Shown one piece after another: positions 28,700 to 38,546 of a stretch of DNA of 64,000 nucleotides. The notes under the pieces were generated by a model, which was given only the letters and a program-made list of their open reading frames with translations, did no database searches and was not told the origin of the DNA. The stretch is from assembly GCF_000420745.1 (NCBI RefSeq), contig NZ_ATVN01000010.1:79009-143008 (forward strand), read 5' to 3'. Numbering within the stretch: position 1 is the first letter of the stretch; every line of letters begins with the position of its first letter. This DNA comes from Pseudorhodobacter ferrugineus DSM 5888 (GTDB taxonomy: Bacteria; Pseudomonadota; Alphaproteobacteria; Rhodobacterales; Rhodobacteraceae). The translations under genes and the position numbers were made by a program.

Positions 28700-29161
28700 T
28701 TACGGGGCGATTTCAAAGATACCTTCGATTTCCACCGCAACGCCCAATGGCAAGGACGCAGCCGAAACCGCTGAACGCGCATGACGGCCTGCGTCACCCA
28801 AGATGTCCACCAAGAAATCCGATGCGCCATTGATGACCTTTGGCTGGTCAACAAAATCGGCGGTGGAATTCACAAATCCGGTCAGCTTGATCACCCGTTT
28901 CAGCCGCGACAGATCTCCGCCACAGGCCGCGTTGACTTGCGCCAGAAGCGAGATTGCACAGCGCAGCGCCGCCGCGGCGCCGTCTTCCACGCTCATCGTG
29001 TCGCCAAGGCGGCCCTTGATCAGGCCATCAGGGCCTTGGCTGATTTGCCCCGAAACGTAAAGTGTGCTGCCGTCCTGCACAAATGGCACATAATTGGCGG
29101 CCGGGGCAGGGGCATTGGGCAGCGTGATGCCGCGTTCGGCAAGGCGGGATGCAATGGTCAT
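28700..29161 (-). CDS. RidA/YjgF/Rid2-family protein
   Basis: 153 aa. Motifs: LYVSGQISQGPDG, LAQVNAACGGDLSRLKRVIKLTGFVNS, and the C-terminal PLGVAVEIEGIFEI in place of the RidA Arg-Val-Glu-Ile-Glu-type ending. RidA enzymes deaminate reactive imines and enamines formed by PLP enzymes; however, the key Arg105 equivalent is not present in the usual ARxxVEV context, so this may be a Rid subgroup member. Divergent or preceding the GDPD gene by 125 bases on the same strand. Confidence 0.85.
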   Translation of the reverse strand: MTIASRLAERGITLPNAPAPAANYVPFVQDGSTLYVSGQISQGPDGLIKGRLGDTMSVEDGAAAALRCAISLLAQVNAACGGDLSRLKRVIKLTGFVNSTADFVDQPKVINGASDFLVDILGDAGRHARSAVSAASLPLGVAVEIEGIFEIAP

Positions 29162-29344
29162 GACTGGTCCTTTCGGGTGTTTTCGCGAACCTATCCGGTT
29201 TTAGGCACAGTTTGAAATGCAAAATGCAAACGCCCCTGTTTTGAACGCCTGCGACCAAAGCGGTTGGGGCGATAGGGTGCAGTATGGACCAAAGCCGGCG
29301 GGGAACGGTTATGGCCTATCTTGTCGCTGCCCAACGAAATTGGC

Positions 29345-30661
29345 TTAGGTTTCCCGAAACGCGCGTGCAAAATAATCAGTGAACGGTTTGATAAGAAAGG
29401 CTAGGGGGCTGCGTTCGCCGGTGCCGATAAATGCCTCAACCGGCATGCCGGGGATCAACGTCAAACCCTCCAGCTTTTCAACCTCTCCTGCATCGGGCAT
29501 AATTTCGGCGCGATAATAGGGCATTTGGCTCTGTGGATCCATCAGCGCATCGGCGGAAATAACGGTTATATGCCCGCTAAGGTCTGGTGTGGTTCGCGCG
29601 GGAAAGGCCGAAAACACCAACTTTACCGTCTGCCCCACCTTGATTTGATCCACATGGAATGGTTGCACTTGTACGGAAATAACCAACGGGCGATCTTGTG
29701 GAATAAGGTACATAAGCGGCTCTGCGGGCTGTGCAACCGCGCGGGGTGTGGTGACTTGCAACCCCAGAATAATGCCCGACACAGGGGCTAAAATGTCCAG
29801 CCTTGCGACCCGTTCGGACAAAGCACGGCGGCGTTCGGCCAGTTCCAGAATGCGGTAACCGATGTCGCGCAAGTGCAGATTCGCCTCCTCGTGCTGGGCG
29901 GCGGCAAGCTTCAGCACTTCAATCTCGATTTCGGTGATACGCCCTTCCGACTGCGCACGGCTTGCGGACAATTCGCCAACTTGCCCCTCAAGTCGCGCCA
30001 TTTCGCGCTGAAGGGCAAGCACGCGGCTGGATTGCGCCAAGCCTTTGGCCAGCAAACCCTGTTGGACTGTCAGTTCCAGTTCGATCAGCCCAAGCTGCGC
30101 CGTGAGCGCCTGCAATTGTGCGGCAATACCGATAACTTGGCTGTCAATTTGCCCACGGCGTTTTGCCAGCTGTGCTACTTGCTGGGCCATGCTGTCCTTG
30201 CGGGCCAGAAACAATCTGCGCTGCCCCTCAATCAAACCCGCGATATCGGCCTTATGCCGTGCCGCGTCGGTCACTTCGGGCAGAATCCGGATTTCGGCCA
30301 AATCATCGCGCTCTGCCTCCAGCCGCCCTTGACGGGTCAGCAGCTCGTAAAACTGTCCCTCCACAATCGCCAATTCAGATTTCACCGCCGCCCCGTCAAG
30401 CCGCAAAAGCAGGGCTCCCGCCGCAACCGCTTGCCCCTCAATCACATGGATCGATGCGACAAGCCCGCCGTCCGGATGCTGCACAACTTGCCGGCTCTGG
30501 GCCACTTCAATCCGGCCAGAGGCCACAACCGCGCCGGCAATTCGTGACATCACGGCCCAAGACCCGAAGCACCCGACCAGTAGGAACAGCGTGACACACC
30601 CAACCAGAACGGGCCTGCCAACCGACCAATCAACCTGCAAACGGTGGTTCAAATCGATCAC
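29345..30661 (-). CDS. Type I secretion membrane fusion protein (HlyD/PrtE family)
   Basis: 438 aa. One N-terminal membrane helix (about residues 15-37), a long alpha-helical hairpin with coiled-coil character (about 90-285), then lipoyl/beta-barrel domains with RLDILAPVSGIILGLQV and VQVQPFHVDQIKVGQTVKLVFSAFPART. It bridges the ABC transporter to an outer membrane channel. GTG 30661 overlaps the ABC gene stop (GTGA), coupling translation. No TolC-like gene nearby. Confidence 0.9.
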   Translation of the reverse strand: MIDLNHRLQVDWSVGRPVLVGCVTLFLLVGCFGSWAVMSRIAGAVVASGRIEVAQSRQVVQHPDGGLVASIHVIEGQAVAAGALLLRLDGAAVKSELAIVEGQFYELLTRQGRLEAERDDLAEIRILPEVTDAARHKADIAGLIEGQRRLFLARKDSMAQQVAQLAKRRGQIDSQVIGIAAQLQALTAQLGLIELELTVQQGLLAKGLAQSSRVLALQREMARLEGQVGELSASRAQSEGRITEIEIEVLKLAAAQHEEANLHLRDIGYRILELAERRRALSERVARLDILAPVSGIILGLQVTTPRAVAQPAEPLMYLIPQDRPLVISVQVQPFHVDQIKVGQTVKLVFSAFPARTTPDLSGHITVISADALMDPQSQMPYYRAEIMPDAGEVEKLEGLTLIPGMPVEAFIGTGERSPLAFLIKPFTDYFARAFRET

Positions 30662-32427
30662 GCGGCACCGTCCCACGCAGCGCTATGCGCAATGTCGGTA
30701 TGGTTTCGCACCATCTCGCGCAGCACCTGATCACGCGGACCAAAGGCGCGGCGCACCCCGTCTTCCAACACCAAAAGCAGATCGCATTCCTGAATCGCCG
30801 CAGGCCTGTGGGCCATGATCAGCACCGCATTCCCTGCCGCTTTCATGGCCTTGATTGCGTGGTTCAGCGCGTTCGACCCGTCACTATCAAGGTTGGAATT
30901 CGGCTCGTCCAACACCAGCAAAACAGGATCACCAAACAGCGCTCGCGCCAAACCGATCCGCTGGATTTGCCCACCCGACAACCGCGCGCCGATAGCAGAT
31001 ACTTGCGTGTCATAACCATTGGGTAGGCTTAAAATCATCTCATGTGCCGCCGCGCGTCGGGCCGCATCGACAACCTGTGCCGCATCGGGCACCAGCGCTA
31101 ACCGTGCGATATTCTCCGCAATCGTGCCATCAAACAGCGCCACCCGCTGCGGCAAATAGCCGATCAATGCCCCCAAAACATCGGGGTCATATTGGCCCAA
31201 GGATGCCCCTCCCAGCCGGATCTTGCCACTGGCAGGCTGCCAAACTCCCGCCAACGCGCGGGCAAGGCTGGATTTGCCGGATCCCGATGCACCAATAACG
31301 CCAAGCGCCTGCCCCGGTTGCAGGGCGAAGGATACCATCCGCAGCACAGCTTGCCCCGCACTTGGGGGGACCACCGTTAAACCCGCCACATCCAGCACCG
31401 CACGCGGGCGTGGCAATGCCGTCTGCGCGCGCTCGGGCGGTTGCAGCGTCAACACCACTGCTAACCGCACCCGCGTCTCTTGCGCCCGCTGTACCAGCGC
31501 CCATTGCGCCACAAGCACCTCTATCGGGGCAAGGGCGCGTCCCAAAAGGATGGACCCCGCGATCATCGCCCCTCCGCTCAGCTGTCCTTGCAACACCAGA
31601 TAGGCCCCAACCCCCAGCATCGCCGATTGTAAAAACAGCCGAAAAGTTTTCGATGCCACGGTGAACGCGCCGCCCACATCCGTCGCCCCAATAGCGGCCG
31701 TCAGTGCCGCGTCACGTGCAGCCTGCCAGCGTGCAAACCCCGCCCCCGCCATCCCCAGCGCCTGCACGGTTTCGCTTTCCGCTTTCAGGTTCTCGCCCAA
31801 CCGATCCGCAAAACCCGCGGTGCGATTGGCCTGCATCAAGGGTGCGTGCGTCAGCCGGCGGTTCAAAACGGTCAGGCCAATCAGGCACACAGCGCCGCCA
31901 ATTGCCAACCAACCCAAGGCGGAATGAAAAACAAAAATTGCCGCGAAAAACAGCGGTGTCCACGGCAAATCGAACACTGCCAGATGCACGGGCGATGACA
32001 GATACCGCTGCACCGAGTCCAGATCACGCTGGGCCACCATCGCACTTGCATCCTGCGGGGCCACCGTCAACCGCCGCACCGCCGCCTGAAAAACCCGTTT
32101 GTCCAGCGCATCCTGAAACCGTGCGCCAACCCGCGCGACGATCTGGTTACGCGCATGGTCCAAAACACCCATTGCCACAAACATCGCAAGCATCAGCAAA
32201 GACAGCGCCATCAACGTCGCCTCTGACCGGCTGCCAAGCACGCGGTCATAAACCTGCAACATATACAAAGGCCCTGTCAGCATCAGCAAATTCACGAAAA
32301 AGCTGAACACAAACAGCACACTATACAGCGCCCGCCCGCTGCGGCGCGCATCGGATAACTCTCTCGCTCCGGCAGATGTTTCGTGTGTCATGGGTTTGGC
32401 AGTCCAATGCAGGGTTGGCCCCAGCAT
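30658..32427 (-). CDS. Type I secretion ABC transporter (PrtD/HlyB-like, fused TMD-NBD)
   Basis: 589 aa. Exporter-type membrane domain (about residues 40-320, with about six helices) fused to a nucleotide-binding domain with Walker A GASGSGKS (about 378), signature LSGGQ (about 494), Walker B LLVLDEP (about 514) and His switch MAHRP. No N-terminal peptidase, so it exports RTX-type substrates with C-terminal signals. The start is 32427 (AAGG 10 bases upstream); 32391 is the alternative. Operon with the HlyD partner. No cargo gene is visible. Confidence 0.9.
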   Translation of the reverse strand: MLGPTLHWTAKPMTHETSAGARELSDARRSGRALYSVLFVFSFFVNLLMLTGPLYMLQVYDRVLGSRSEATLMALSLLMLAMFVAMGVLDHARNQIVARVGARFQDALDKRVFQAAVRRLTVAPQDASAMVAQRDLDSVQRYLSSPVHLAVFDLPWTPLFFAAIFVFHSALGWLAIGGAVCLIGLTVLNRRLTHAPLMQANRTAGFADRLGENLKAESETVQALGMAGAGFARWQAARDAALTAAIGATDVGGAFTVASKTFRLFLQSAMLGVGAYLVLQGQLSGGAMIAGSILLGRALAPIEVLVAQWALVQRAQETRVRLAVVLTLQPPERAQTALPRPRAVLDVAGLTVVPPSAGQAVLRMVSFALQPGQALGVIGASGSGKSSLARALAGVWQPASGKIRLGGASLGQYDPDVLGALIGYLPQRVALFDGTIAENIARLALVPDAAQVVDAARRAAAHEMILSLPNGYDTQVSAIGARLSGGQIQRIGLARALFGDPVLLVLDEPNSNLDSDGSNALNHAIKAMKAAGNAVLIMAHRPAAIQECDLLLVLEDGVRRAFGPRDQVLREMVRNHTDIAHSAAWDGAA

Positions 32428-32472
32428 CGCGTCAAAACCTTAAGACCCCGTAATCAAACGCCGCAAATCAGC

Positions 32473-34659
32473 CTAGTTTCCGCCCAAAATCCCCAGCACC
32501 TCTTTCAAAATCTGGTCTGCAAGGGTGTCTTGCGGTGCTGGCGCTTGCTGGGTCTGTGGCTGATACTGCGGCTGTGGCGCCTGTTCATACTGCTGGTTCT
32601 TGGCGGTTGGCGGCAGGCGCTGCTCTGGTATCAGCATAGGCAAGGGCCGCTCGGGCATGCCTTCATGCACGCGAACCATCACCTCATTCCAAATCTCGGC
32701 AGGTAATCCGCCTCCTGTCACACCCGACAGCGGCGTGTTGTCATCATAGCCCATCCAGACACCGGCCACATAATCAGCCGTAAACCCAATGAACCACGCA
32801 TCCCGCGCCGCCGATGTCGTGCCGGTTTTCCCTGCCGCCTGCCGCTGGCCCAGCTTGGCACGCGCGCCAGTCCCTTCCTGCACCACCATATACATCATAT
32901 AGGTCAGGTATTCGGCCGCTTGCTGTGAGATCACCCGCTCACCGATCCCGCCATCTTGGCCCAGCAACGGCGTATTGTCGCCCTTCAGCCGCAGGTCGAT
33001 CAGCCCATAAGGCCGCACCGATGACCCGCCGTTCAAAATCCCTGCATAGGCGCCGGTCATTTCCAACAGGCTCGATTCCGATGCCCCCAGCGCCAGCGCA
33101 GGCCCCGCTGCCAAATCGCTGCGGATGCCGAAATCTTCGGCCACTTTGCGCACGACATCACGGCCCACTGCCTCGGATATGCGCACAGCGGCGGTGTTTA
33201 CCGATTCCTCCAGCGCCTTGGTCAGGGTAATCAAGCCCAGATATTTGTTGGTATAATTACGCGGCGAATACGGCCCCGATCCGCGCACATTGATCGTCAG
33301 CGGCGTGTCTTCAACATAATCCGCAGGGGTATAGCCCAAATCCATCGCTGCCGCATAGACGAACGGCTTGAACGCTGACCCAGTTTGCCGTTTCGCCATT
33401 GTAGCGCGGTTAAAACTGCCGGGGGGGGCTGCATGCCGCCCGCCAACCATCGCCCGCACCGCCCCATCCGCTGACATGACAATCACTGCGGCCTCGGTTT
33501 TCGACCCCGCGCGCAGCTTGGCATCCAGCACCGCCGCTAACGCCGATTCCGCTGCCTTTTGCAGACGCTGGTCCAGCGTGGTTCGCATTATCACGTCTTC
33601 GGTCGTGTCTTTGGTCAGGAAGCTTGGGCCTTCGCCCATCACCCAATCGGCGAAATAGCCACCCGCGCGCGCCTCGGCCGCCTTGGACAGCGTGGCAGGG
33701 TTGCGCAGCGCGGCCTCATGCTCGGCCAACGTAATGTAGCCTTGTTCCTGCATCAGGCCCAACACCACTGCCGCGCGGTCCTGCGCGCGTTTCAGGTTGT
33801 TGGTCGGCGCAAAGGTCGACGGTGCCTTCAGCAACCCCGCCAACATCGCCGCCTCTGCTGCGTCCACATTGCGTGCAGACTTGCCGAAATAGCGTTGTGA
33901 CGCCGCTTCAAACCCTCGCGCGCCCGCACCCAAATAGGCACGGTTAAAGTAAATCGTCAGGATTTCTTCCTTGGTGTATTTCGTCTCCAGCGCCAGCGCG
34001 AACGGCACTTCGCGAATTTTGCGCACCAAACCGCCTTGGCGGCAGTCGGCCTCATAATCCGCTTCGGATTTCCATGTGGCCGCGTCATAGGGCACGCCCA
34101 GACACAGCAATTTCGCCACCTGCTGCGTAATCGTCGACCCGCCGTTCCCCGACAATGGCCCGCGCCCTTCGCGCATGTTGATCCGCACGGCGCTCGCGAT
34201 GCCACGCGGTGAAATCCCGTAGTGCCAATAGAAACGCTTGTCCTCGGTCGCAACCACAGCGTCATGCAGGTATTTCGACACGGTTTCCGCCGTGCTTTGC
34301 CCGCCAAACGTCTCGCCGCGCCACGCAAACACCTTTTCCTCGCGGTCCAGCAACGTCACCGACCCCCGCGCCCGCGCATCCAGCATATCGTCCACGGGTG
34401 GCAGCTGCGCGTAAAAGTAAAACGTCACCGCCGCCAAAATCAGGCCAAACACCGCCCCGATCCGCCAGGTAAATCCCCAGACAACCCGCCAGATCAGCCC
34501 CACGAACGCCGCAATCCACCCCGAAATCCCACGCCTGCGCGGCGCCCGCTTTTTCTGCGGCTTGCGCTTTGGGGGGGGCGCGGCCTTCTTCGCCGTCGCA
34601 GGCGTTTTATAGCGGCGATCCGCCACCAAAGGTGGGGGTCTGTTGCCTGATCTGCTCAT
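32473..34659 (-). CDS. Bifunctional penicillin-binding protein, class A (transglycosylase/transpeptidase)
   Basis: 728 aa. Basic cytoplasmic tail with one membrane helix (about 45-80); GT51 transglycosylase domain with EDKRFYWHYG (Glu, catalytic) and GGSTITQQVAK; transpeptidase domain with SxxK in TGSAFKPF (near 425), SxN in ESVNTAA, and KTGT. A long Gln/Pro tail (QYEQAPQPQYQPQ) follows. It polymerises and cross-links peptidoglycan at the inner membrane. Its assignment as PBP1A- or PBP1B-like is uncertain. Confidence 0.95.
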   Translation of the reverse strand: MSRSGNRPPPLVADRRYKTPATAKKAAPPPKRKPQKKRAPRRRGISGWIAAFVGLIWRVVWGFTWRIGAVFGLILAAVTFYFYAQLPPVDDMLDARARGSVTLLDREEKVFAWRGETFGGQSTAETVSKYLHDAVVATEDKRFYWHYGISPRGIASAVRINMREGRGPLSGNGGSTITQQVAKLLCLGVPYDAATWKSEADYEADCRQGGLVRKIREVPFALALETKYTKEEILTIYFNRAYLGAGARGFEAASQRYFGKSARNVDAAEAAMLAGLLKAPSTFAPTNNLKRAQDRAAVVLGLMQEQGYITLAEHEAALRNPATLSKAAEARAGGYFADWVMGEGPSFLTKDTTEDVIMRTTLDQRLQKAAESALAAVLDAKLRAGSKTEAAVIVMSADGAVRAMVGGRHAAPPGSFNRATMAKRQTGSAFKPFVYAAAMDLGYTPADYVEDTPLTINVRGSGPYSPRNYTNKYLGLITLTKALEESVNTAAVRISEAVGRDVVRKVAEDFGIRSDLAAGPALALGASESSLLEMTGAYAGILNGGSSVRPYGLIDLRLKGDNTPLLGQDGGIGERVISQQAAEYLTYMMYMVVQEGTGARAKLGQRQAAGKTGTTSAARDAWFIGFTADYVAGVWMGYDDNTPLSGVTGGGLPAEIWNEVMVRVHEGMPERPLPMLIPEQRLPPTAKNQQYEQAPQPQYQPQTQQAPAPQDTLADQILKEVLGILGGN

Positions 34660-34792
34660 TCGTTACTGGTCCCGTGTTTTCACGTTTTATTGCGCGCAGA
34701 ATAGCGCGGCTTGTTCCGATTGTAGAGCCTTAACGCAGCGTCGCTCCGGGGGATATATGATTAATTTTTAATCGAATAGCCTAATAAGTGCA

Positions 34793-34808
34793 AAAATTGT
34801 GCAATTTT
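34793..34808. promoter_or_regulatory. Inverted repeat upstream of glnK
   Basis: AAAATTG and CAATTTT are a perfect 7-bp inverted repeat around TG, 117 bases before glnK. Two TGCA cores lie in the same stretch. It could bind NtrC or another nitrogen regulator, but it does not match a known consensus closely. Confidence 0.35.
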
Positions 34809-34887
34809 CCGGTTTTCACCCACATCTGCCCCCATCCGAACTTGTGCTGCACCTGCAAACAAACCCCTTCTATCCCCATACGGTCGG

Positions 34888-34906
34888 GCCTCGTCCCGGA
34901 TGAGGC
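34888..34906 (+). promoter_or_regulatory. Short hairpin in the glnK leader
   Basis: GCCTC and GAGGC, with an internal TCC/GGA extension, pair just upstream of the glnK ribosome site (GGGGAAAG). May affect translation; no known element matched. Confidence 0.25.
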
Positions 34907-34924
34907 AATCAAAAGGGGAAAGTC

Positions 34925-35263
34925 GTGAAACTGATTATCGCAGCAATAAAACCATTCAAACTTGAGGAGGTCCGCGAGGCGCTGACCACCTTGGGCGTTC
35001 GCGGAATGATGGTCACTGAAATCAAAGGCTTCGGGTCACAGTCCGGCCATACCGAAATCTATCGCGGCGCAGAATATGCCGTGAATTTCGTGCCGAAAAT
35101 GCGGCTTGAAATTGTGGTGCCCGACAGTCTTGCCGATGCCGCCGTGGAAACCATCGCCACGACCGCTAAAACCGGAAAAATCGGCGACGGCAAAATCTTT
35201 GTGCTGGACGTATCCCAAGCCCTGCGCGTGCGCACCGGCGAAACCAATGATGACGCGCTCTAA
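34925..35263 (+). CDS. glnK: PII nitrogen regulatory protein
   Basis: 112 aa, exact PII length. The T-loop contains the uridylylation site Tyr51 (IYRGAEYAVNF), and the C-terminal RTGETNDDAL is the B/C-loop signature. It senses 2-oxoglutarate and ATP/ADP and, when unmodified, blocks AmtB. It is called glnK rather than glnB because amtB follows at 23 bases. The preceding 265-bp region holds the promoter. Confidence 0.95.
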   Translation: MKLIIAAIKPFKLEEVREALTTLGVRGMMVTEIKGFGSQSGHTEIYRGAEYAVNFVPKMRLEIVVPDSLADAAVETIATTAKTGKIGDGKIFVLDVSQALRVRTGETNDDAL

Positions 35264-35285
35264 GCAGCGGGGGAAGGAAATGAAA

Positions 35286-36599
35286 ATGAAAAACCTTAAA
35301 CTTACATTGGGCGGGGCAGCCCTTGCCACCCTGACTGCCATGCCACTTTGGGCACAGGATGCCGCAGCCGAGGCGGCACCCGTCGTCAACAACGCCTTTA
35401 TCTTCAACACCTTGCTGTTCCTTATCGGTGGCTTTCTGGTGTTTTGGATGGCCGCAGGCTTTGCCATGCTCGAAGCAGGTCTTGTGCGCTCCAAAAACGT
35501 CTCGATGCAGCTGACCAAAAACATCGCCCTCTTTGCCATCGCCTCCATCATGTACTGGCTGGTCGGCTATAACCTGATGTACCCTGGCGATGCCTGGACC
35601 ATCGCAGGCTGGATCGGCGGCTTTACCCCTGCCGTGATTAAAGGCGACATCGCCCCCGATGCGGCCTATGCGGTCGGCTCTGACTTCTTCTTTCAGTTGA
35701 TGTTCTGCGCCACCACCGCCTCCATCGTGTCGGGCACCTTGGCCGAACGCATCAAACTTTGGCCCTTCCTTGCCTTCACCGTTGTCCTGACCGGCTTTAT
35801 GTACCCGATCGAGGCATCTTGGCAGTGGGGCGGCGGCTGGCTCTCGGCTGCGGGCTTTAACGACTTTGCAGGCTCTACCCTTGTCCATGCAGCAGGCGGT
35901 GCCGCGGCCTTGGCAGGTGCGCTGATCCTCGGCCCACGTATCGGTAAATTCGGCAAAGACGGCCGCGTTCACCCGATGCCGGGGTCCAACCTGCCGCTGG
36001 CAACCTTGGGCACATTCGTTCTGTGGCTGGGTTGGTTCGGCTTTAACGGCGCATCCCAACTTGCTTTGGGCACCGAAGCCGATGCAAACGCTGTCGCCGT
36101 GATCTTTGCCAACACCAACATGGCTGCCGCAGCGGGTGCAGTTGCAGCAATGATCCTGACCCAGCTTATGTACAAAAAGGTCGACCTGACCATGCTGCTG
36201 AACGGTGCCTTGGCTGGTCTTGTGGCCATCACCGCAGGCCCGTTGGACCCAACCTTGTTCGGGGCAATCTGGATCGGTGCCATCGGCGGTATCATCGCTG
36301 TGGTCGTGGTGCCCTTGCTTGACAAAGCGAAAATCGACGATGTGGTCGGCGCAATTCCCGTCCACTTGGTTGCAGGGTTCTGGGGCACAATGGCGGTGCC
36401 ATTCTATACCGAAGGTGCCAGCTTTGGCGCGCAGATCCTTGGGTTCTCGGCTGTCGCGGGCTTCATGTTCGTCGTCTCGGCTGTGGTCTGGGCCATCCTG
36501 AAGGCGACAATGGGCCTGCGCCCAACCGAGGAAGACGAGATCATGGGCCTCGACAAAGCCGAGCTTGGCCTCGAAGCCTACCCCGAGTTCCGCGCCTAA
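35286..36599 (+). CDS. amtB: Ammonium transporter
   Basis: 437 aa. A signal-like N-terminus (MKNLKLTLGGAALATLTAMPLWA) and eleven membrane helices follow. Family landmarks: conserved Asp in MYPGDAW and the twin His of the pore in TLVHAAGG and IPVHLVAGFWG. GAAGGA lies 7 bases before ATG 35286; ATG 35280 is possible but too near. Forms a trimeric channel blocked by GlnK. A terminator follows. Confidence 0.95.
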   Translation: MKNLKLTLGGAALATLTAMPLWAQDAAAEAAPVVNNAFIFNTLLFLIGGFLVFWMAAGFAMLEAGLVRSKNVSMQLTKNIALFAIASIMYWLVGYNLMYPGDAWTIAGWIGGFTPAVIKGDIAPDAAYAVGSDFFFQLMFCATTASIVSGTLAERIKLWPFLAFTVVLTGFMYPIEASWQWGGGWLSAAGFNDFAGSTLVHAAGGAAALAGALILGPRIGKFGKDGRVHPMPGSNLPLATLGTFVLWLGWFGFNGASQLALGTEADANAVAVIFANTNMAAAAGAVAAMILTQLMYKKVDLTMLLNGALAGLVAITAGPLDPTLFGAIWIGAIGGIIAVVVVPLLDKAKIDDVVGAIPVHLVAGFWGTMAVPFYTEGASFGAQILGFSAVAGFMFVVSAVVWAILKATMGLRPTEEDEIMGLDKAELGLEAYPEFRA

Positions 36600-36617
36600 C
36601 CCACGCCCAAAAACGGC

Positions 36618-36648
36618 AAAAGCCCGGACCAAGCGTCCGGGCTTTTTG
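36618..36648. terminator. Bidirectional terminator between amtB and cpdB
   Basis: AGCCCGGAC and GTCCGGGCT form a 9-bp stem around CAAGC; the stem is flanked by AAAA on one side and TTTTT on the other, so it serves both convergent genes. Confidence 0.9.
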
Positions 36649-36665
36649 CGTCTCCCAATGCACCG

Positions 36666-38546
36666 TCACCCCCGCACACGGTAGCGCACAAACCCTGCCT
36701 CTGTTTCCCCCAACCGCTCCAGCACAGGCGCGTCCAGCGCCGCCACAAACGGCGCCGCCTTGGGCGATGTTTCAAACACAAGGCTGGTGTCGGGCATCGG
36801 CGCGAACCGCCAATTCGCTTCGGGTTGAATAGTCAACGGCGATGCCGCAGCGATTTCATTCAGCAACACATTGCGCACCGTGACCGATGTTTCAAATACC
36901 ACTCTGGCCGAACCAGCCCCGCACAGCGCCCCATAGGTGCTGGCGCGGTAATTGTTTGTCGCCACCACAAACTCGGCCGTCAAATCAATCGGCTTTTCCT
37001 GAAAGCGCAGGTCGGTAATCCGGTGGGCCTGATCATCCACCAACGCCCCCAGCGTCGAATAGCGGGCAGGTTGGGTCGGGTCGATCTGATAGGTCAGCCC
37101 CAAGATCACATCAAAATTATAAGACGGAAACGCATCGTTCAGCAGGGGCTGGTCCTGTTTGCCCCGCTCGATCCGGTGAAACGCCGCCGCAGATCGTTCC
37201 AGCCATTCCAGAATATCCGCGCCGCGCAGCCGCATCGCGCAAATCGTGTTGGGAAAACAATACAAATCCGCCACGCTGCGCTGATACATCGGGCCTGCGG
37301 GAATGTCGGTGTAATGGTCCGGCCCCGCCCATCCGCCAACCTTGAACGGTGCCGCCGCTGACAAAAGCGGCAAGCCCTCATGCGCGGTCCCTGCCAATTG
37401 CGCCGCCACATACCGGCGCTGGGCGCGGCAAACAATCTGCACCGTCATGCAATCCTTGATCAGCGCGAAATAGCTGTGCAAAGGCCGCGCCGTCGCCCCC
37501 ACCGGAAAGCGCATATAGTCCAGCGTGGCATCATGTTCCTTTTGCGCGGCTTTCAACACGCGTTGCACGGGCTTGGCCGGCACATGCTTTACCCCCTTGG
37601 CAACGGGCAGGGCCTGCCCGCCCCCGCCCAGCACCAACCACCGCCCCCCATTGGGCCCCGCCTCGCGCCCCAACTTCAGGTCAACGACCCCCAGATGCGA
37701 CCCCCAAAACCCTGCCATCGCGGTGGGTGTACCGTCCACCGTACCGCGCGCGACATCTATCCCCGCAACGCCTGCGAACTGCGCCGATGGAAACAGCATA
37801 TGCGTATGCCCCGCCAACAGCGCATCCACCCCCGGCAATTGCGCCAAGGGTCGGGCCGCATTTTCCATCCCGTCATAATGCCGCGCCTCCCCTATCCCGC
37901 TATGCGCCAACACAATCACAACATCCGCCCCCGCCGCCCGCATTTCGGGGATCAGCGCGGCCGCCGTCTCAACCATATCCCGCGATTGGATTGCCCCGCG
38001 CAGCACCGTTTCATCCCACGTCACGATCTGCGGTGGCAACAGCCCCAACACGCCAATCTTGATCGGATGCACCGCCCCGCCCGCGCAGGTCATCATCCGG
38101 TCCAACAGAACATAAGGCGGCAACAGGCGCACATCACCCGCCACATCGTCTCCGCGCTTCACCAACGCATTGGCACACACAACCGGAAACCTGGCCCCCG
38201 CCACCGCCGCCTGCAAGAACGGCAAACCATAGTTGAATTCATGGTTGCCCAACGTCGCCGCATCATAGCCCAGCACGTTCATCGCCGCGATCACAGGGTG
38301 CAAATCCCCCAAACGCATCCCGCGGTCATAGGCCATATAATCGCCCAACGCGCTGCCTTGCAGCATATCGCCGTTGTCCAGCAGAACCGTGTTCGGTGTC
38401 GCTTTGCGCGCCGCTGCAATCACCTGCGCCGTATGCGCAAGCCCCAAGCCCTCAACGGGGCGGTCATTGTAATAGTCATAGGGGAAAACCTGCGCATGCA
38501 GATCCGTGGTCTGCAAAATCCGCAAATGGGCCTGATCCTCGGTCAT
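36666..38546 (-). CDS. cpdB: 2',3'-cyclic-nucleotide 2'-phosphodiesterase / 3'-nucleotidase
   Basis: 626 aa. Metallophosphatase motifs: TTDLHAQ, GDMLQGS, LGNHEFNYG, HSGIG and GHTHMLFP (metal ligands), then a 5'-nucleotidase C-terminal domain (about 360-600, with YNFDVILGLTYQIDPTQP). It frees nucleosides from cyclic 2',3' nucleotides. Start at 38546 (MTEDQAHL) matches family wording but has weak ribosome signal; an earlier start 38639 is possible. No signal peptide is evident with 38546, which is usual for this group. Divergent from nudC. Confidence 0.9.
   Translation of the reverse strand: MTEDQAHLRILQTTDLHAQVFPYDYYNDRPVEGLGLAHTAQVIAAARKATPNTVLLDNGDMLQGSALGDYMAYDRGMRLGDLHPVIAAMNVLGYDAATLGNHEFNYGLPFLQAAVAGARFPVVCANALVKRGDDVAGDVRLLPPYVLLDRMMTCAGGAVHPIKIGVLGLLPPQIVTWDETVLRGAIQSRDMVETAAALIPEMRAAGADVVIVLAHSGIGEARHYDGMENAARPLAQLPGVDALLAGHTHMLFPSAQFAGVAGIDVARGTVDGTPTAMAGFWGSHLGVVDLKLGREAGPNGGRWLVLGGGGQALPVAKGVKHVPAKPVQRVLKAAQKEHDATLDYMRFPVGATARPLHSYFALIKDCMTVQIVCRAQRRYVAAQLAGTAHEGLPLLSAAAPFKVGGWAGPDHYTDIPAGPMYQRSVADLYCFPNTICAMRLRGADILEWLERSAAAFHRIERGKQDQPLLNDAFPSYNFDVILGLTYQIDPTQPARYSTLGALVDDQAHRITDLRFQEKPIDLTAEFVVATNNYRASTYGALCGAGSARVVFETSVTVRNVLLNEIAAASPLTIQPEANWRFAPMPDTSLVFETSPKAAPFVAALDAPVLERLGETEAGFVRYRVRG

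Noticed and set aside
36596..36781. Short minus-strand frame over the amtB terminator
   Set aside because: It reads through a strong bidirectional terminator hairpin and overlaps cpdB in another frame.
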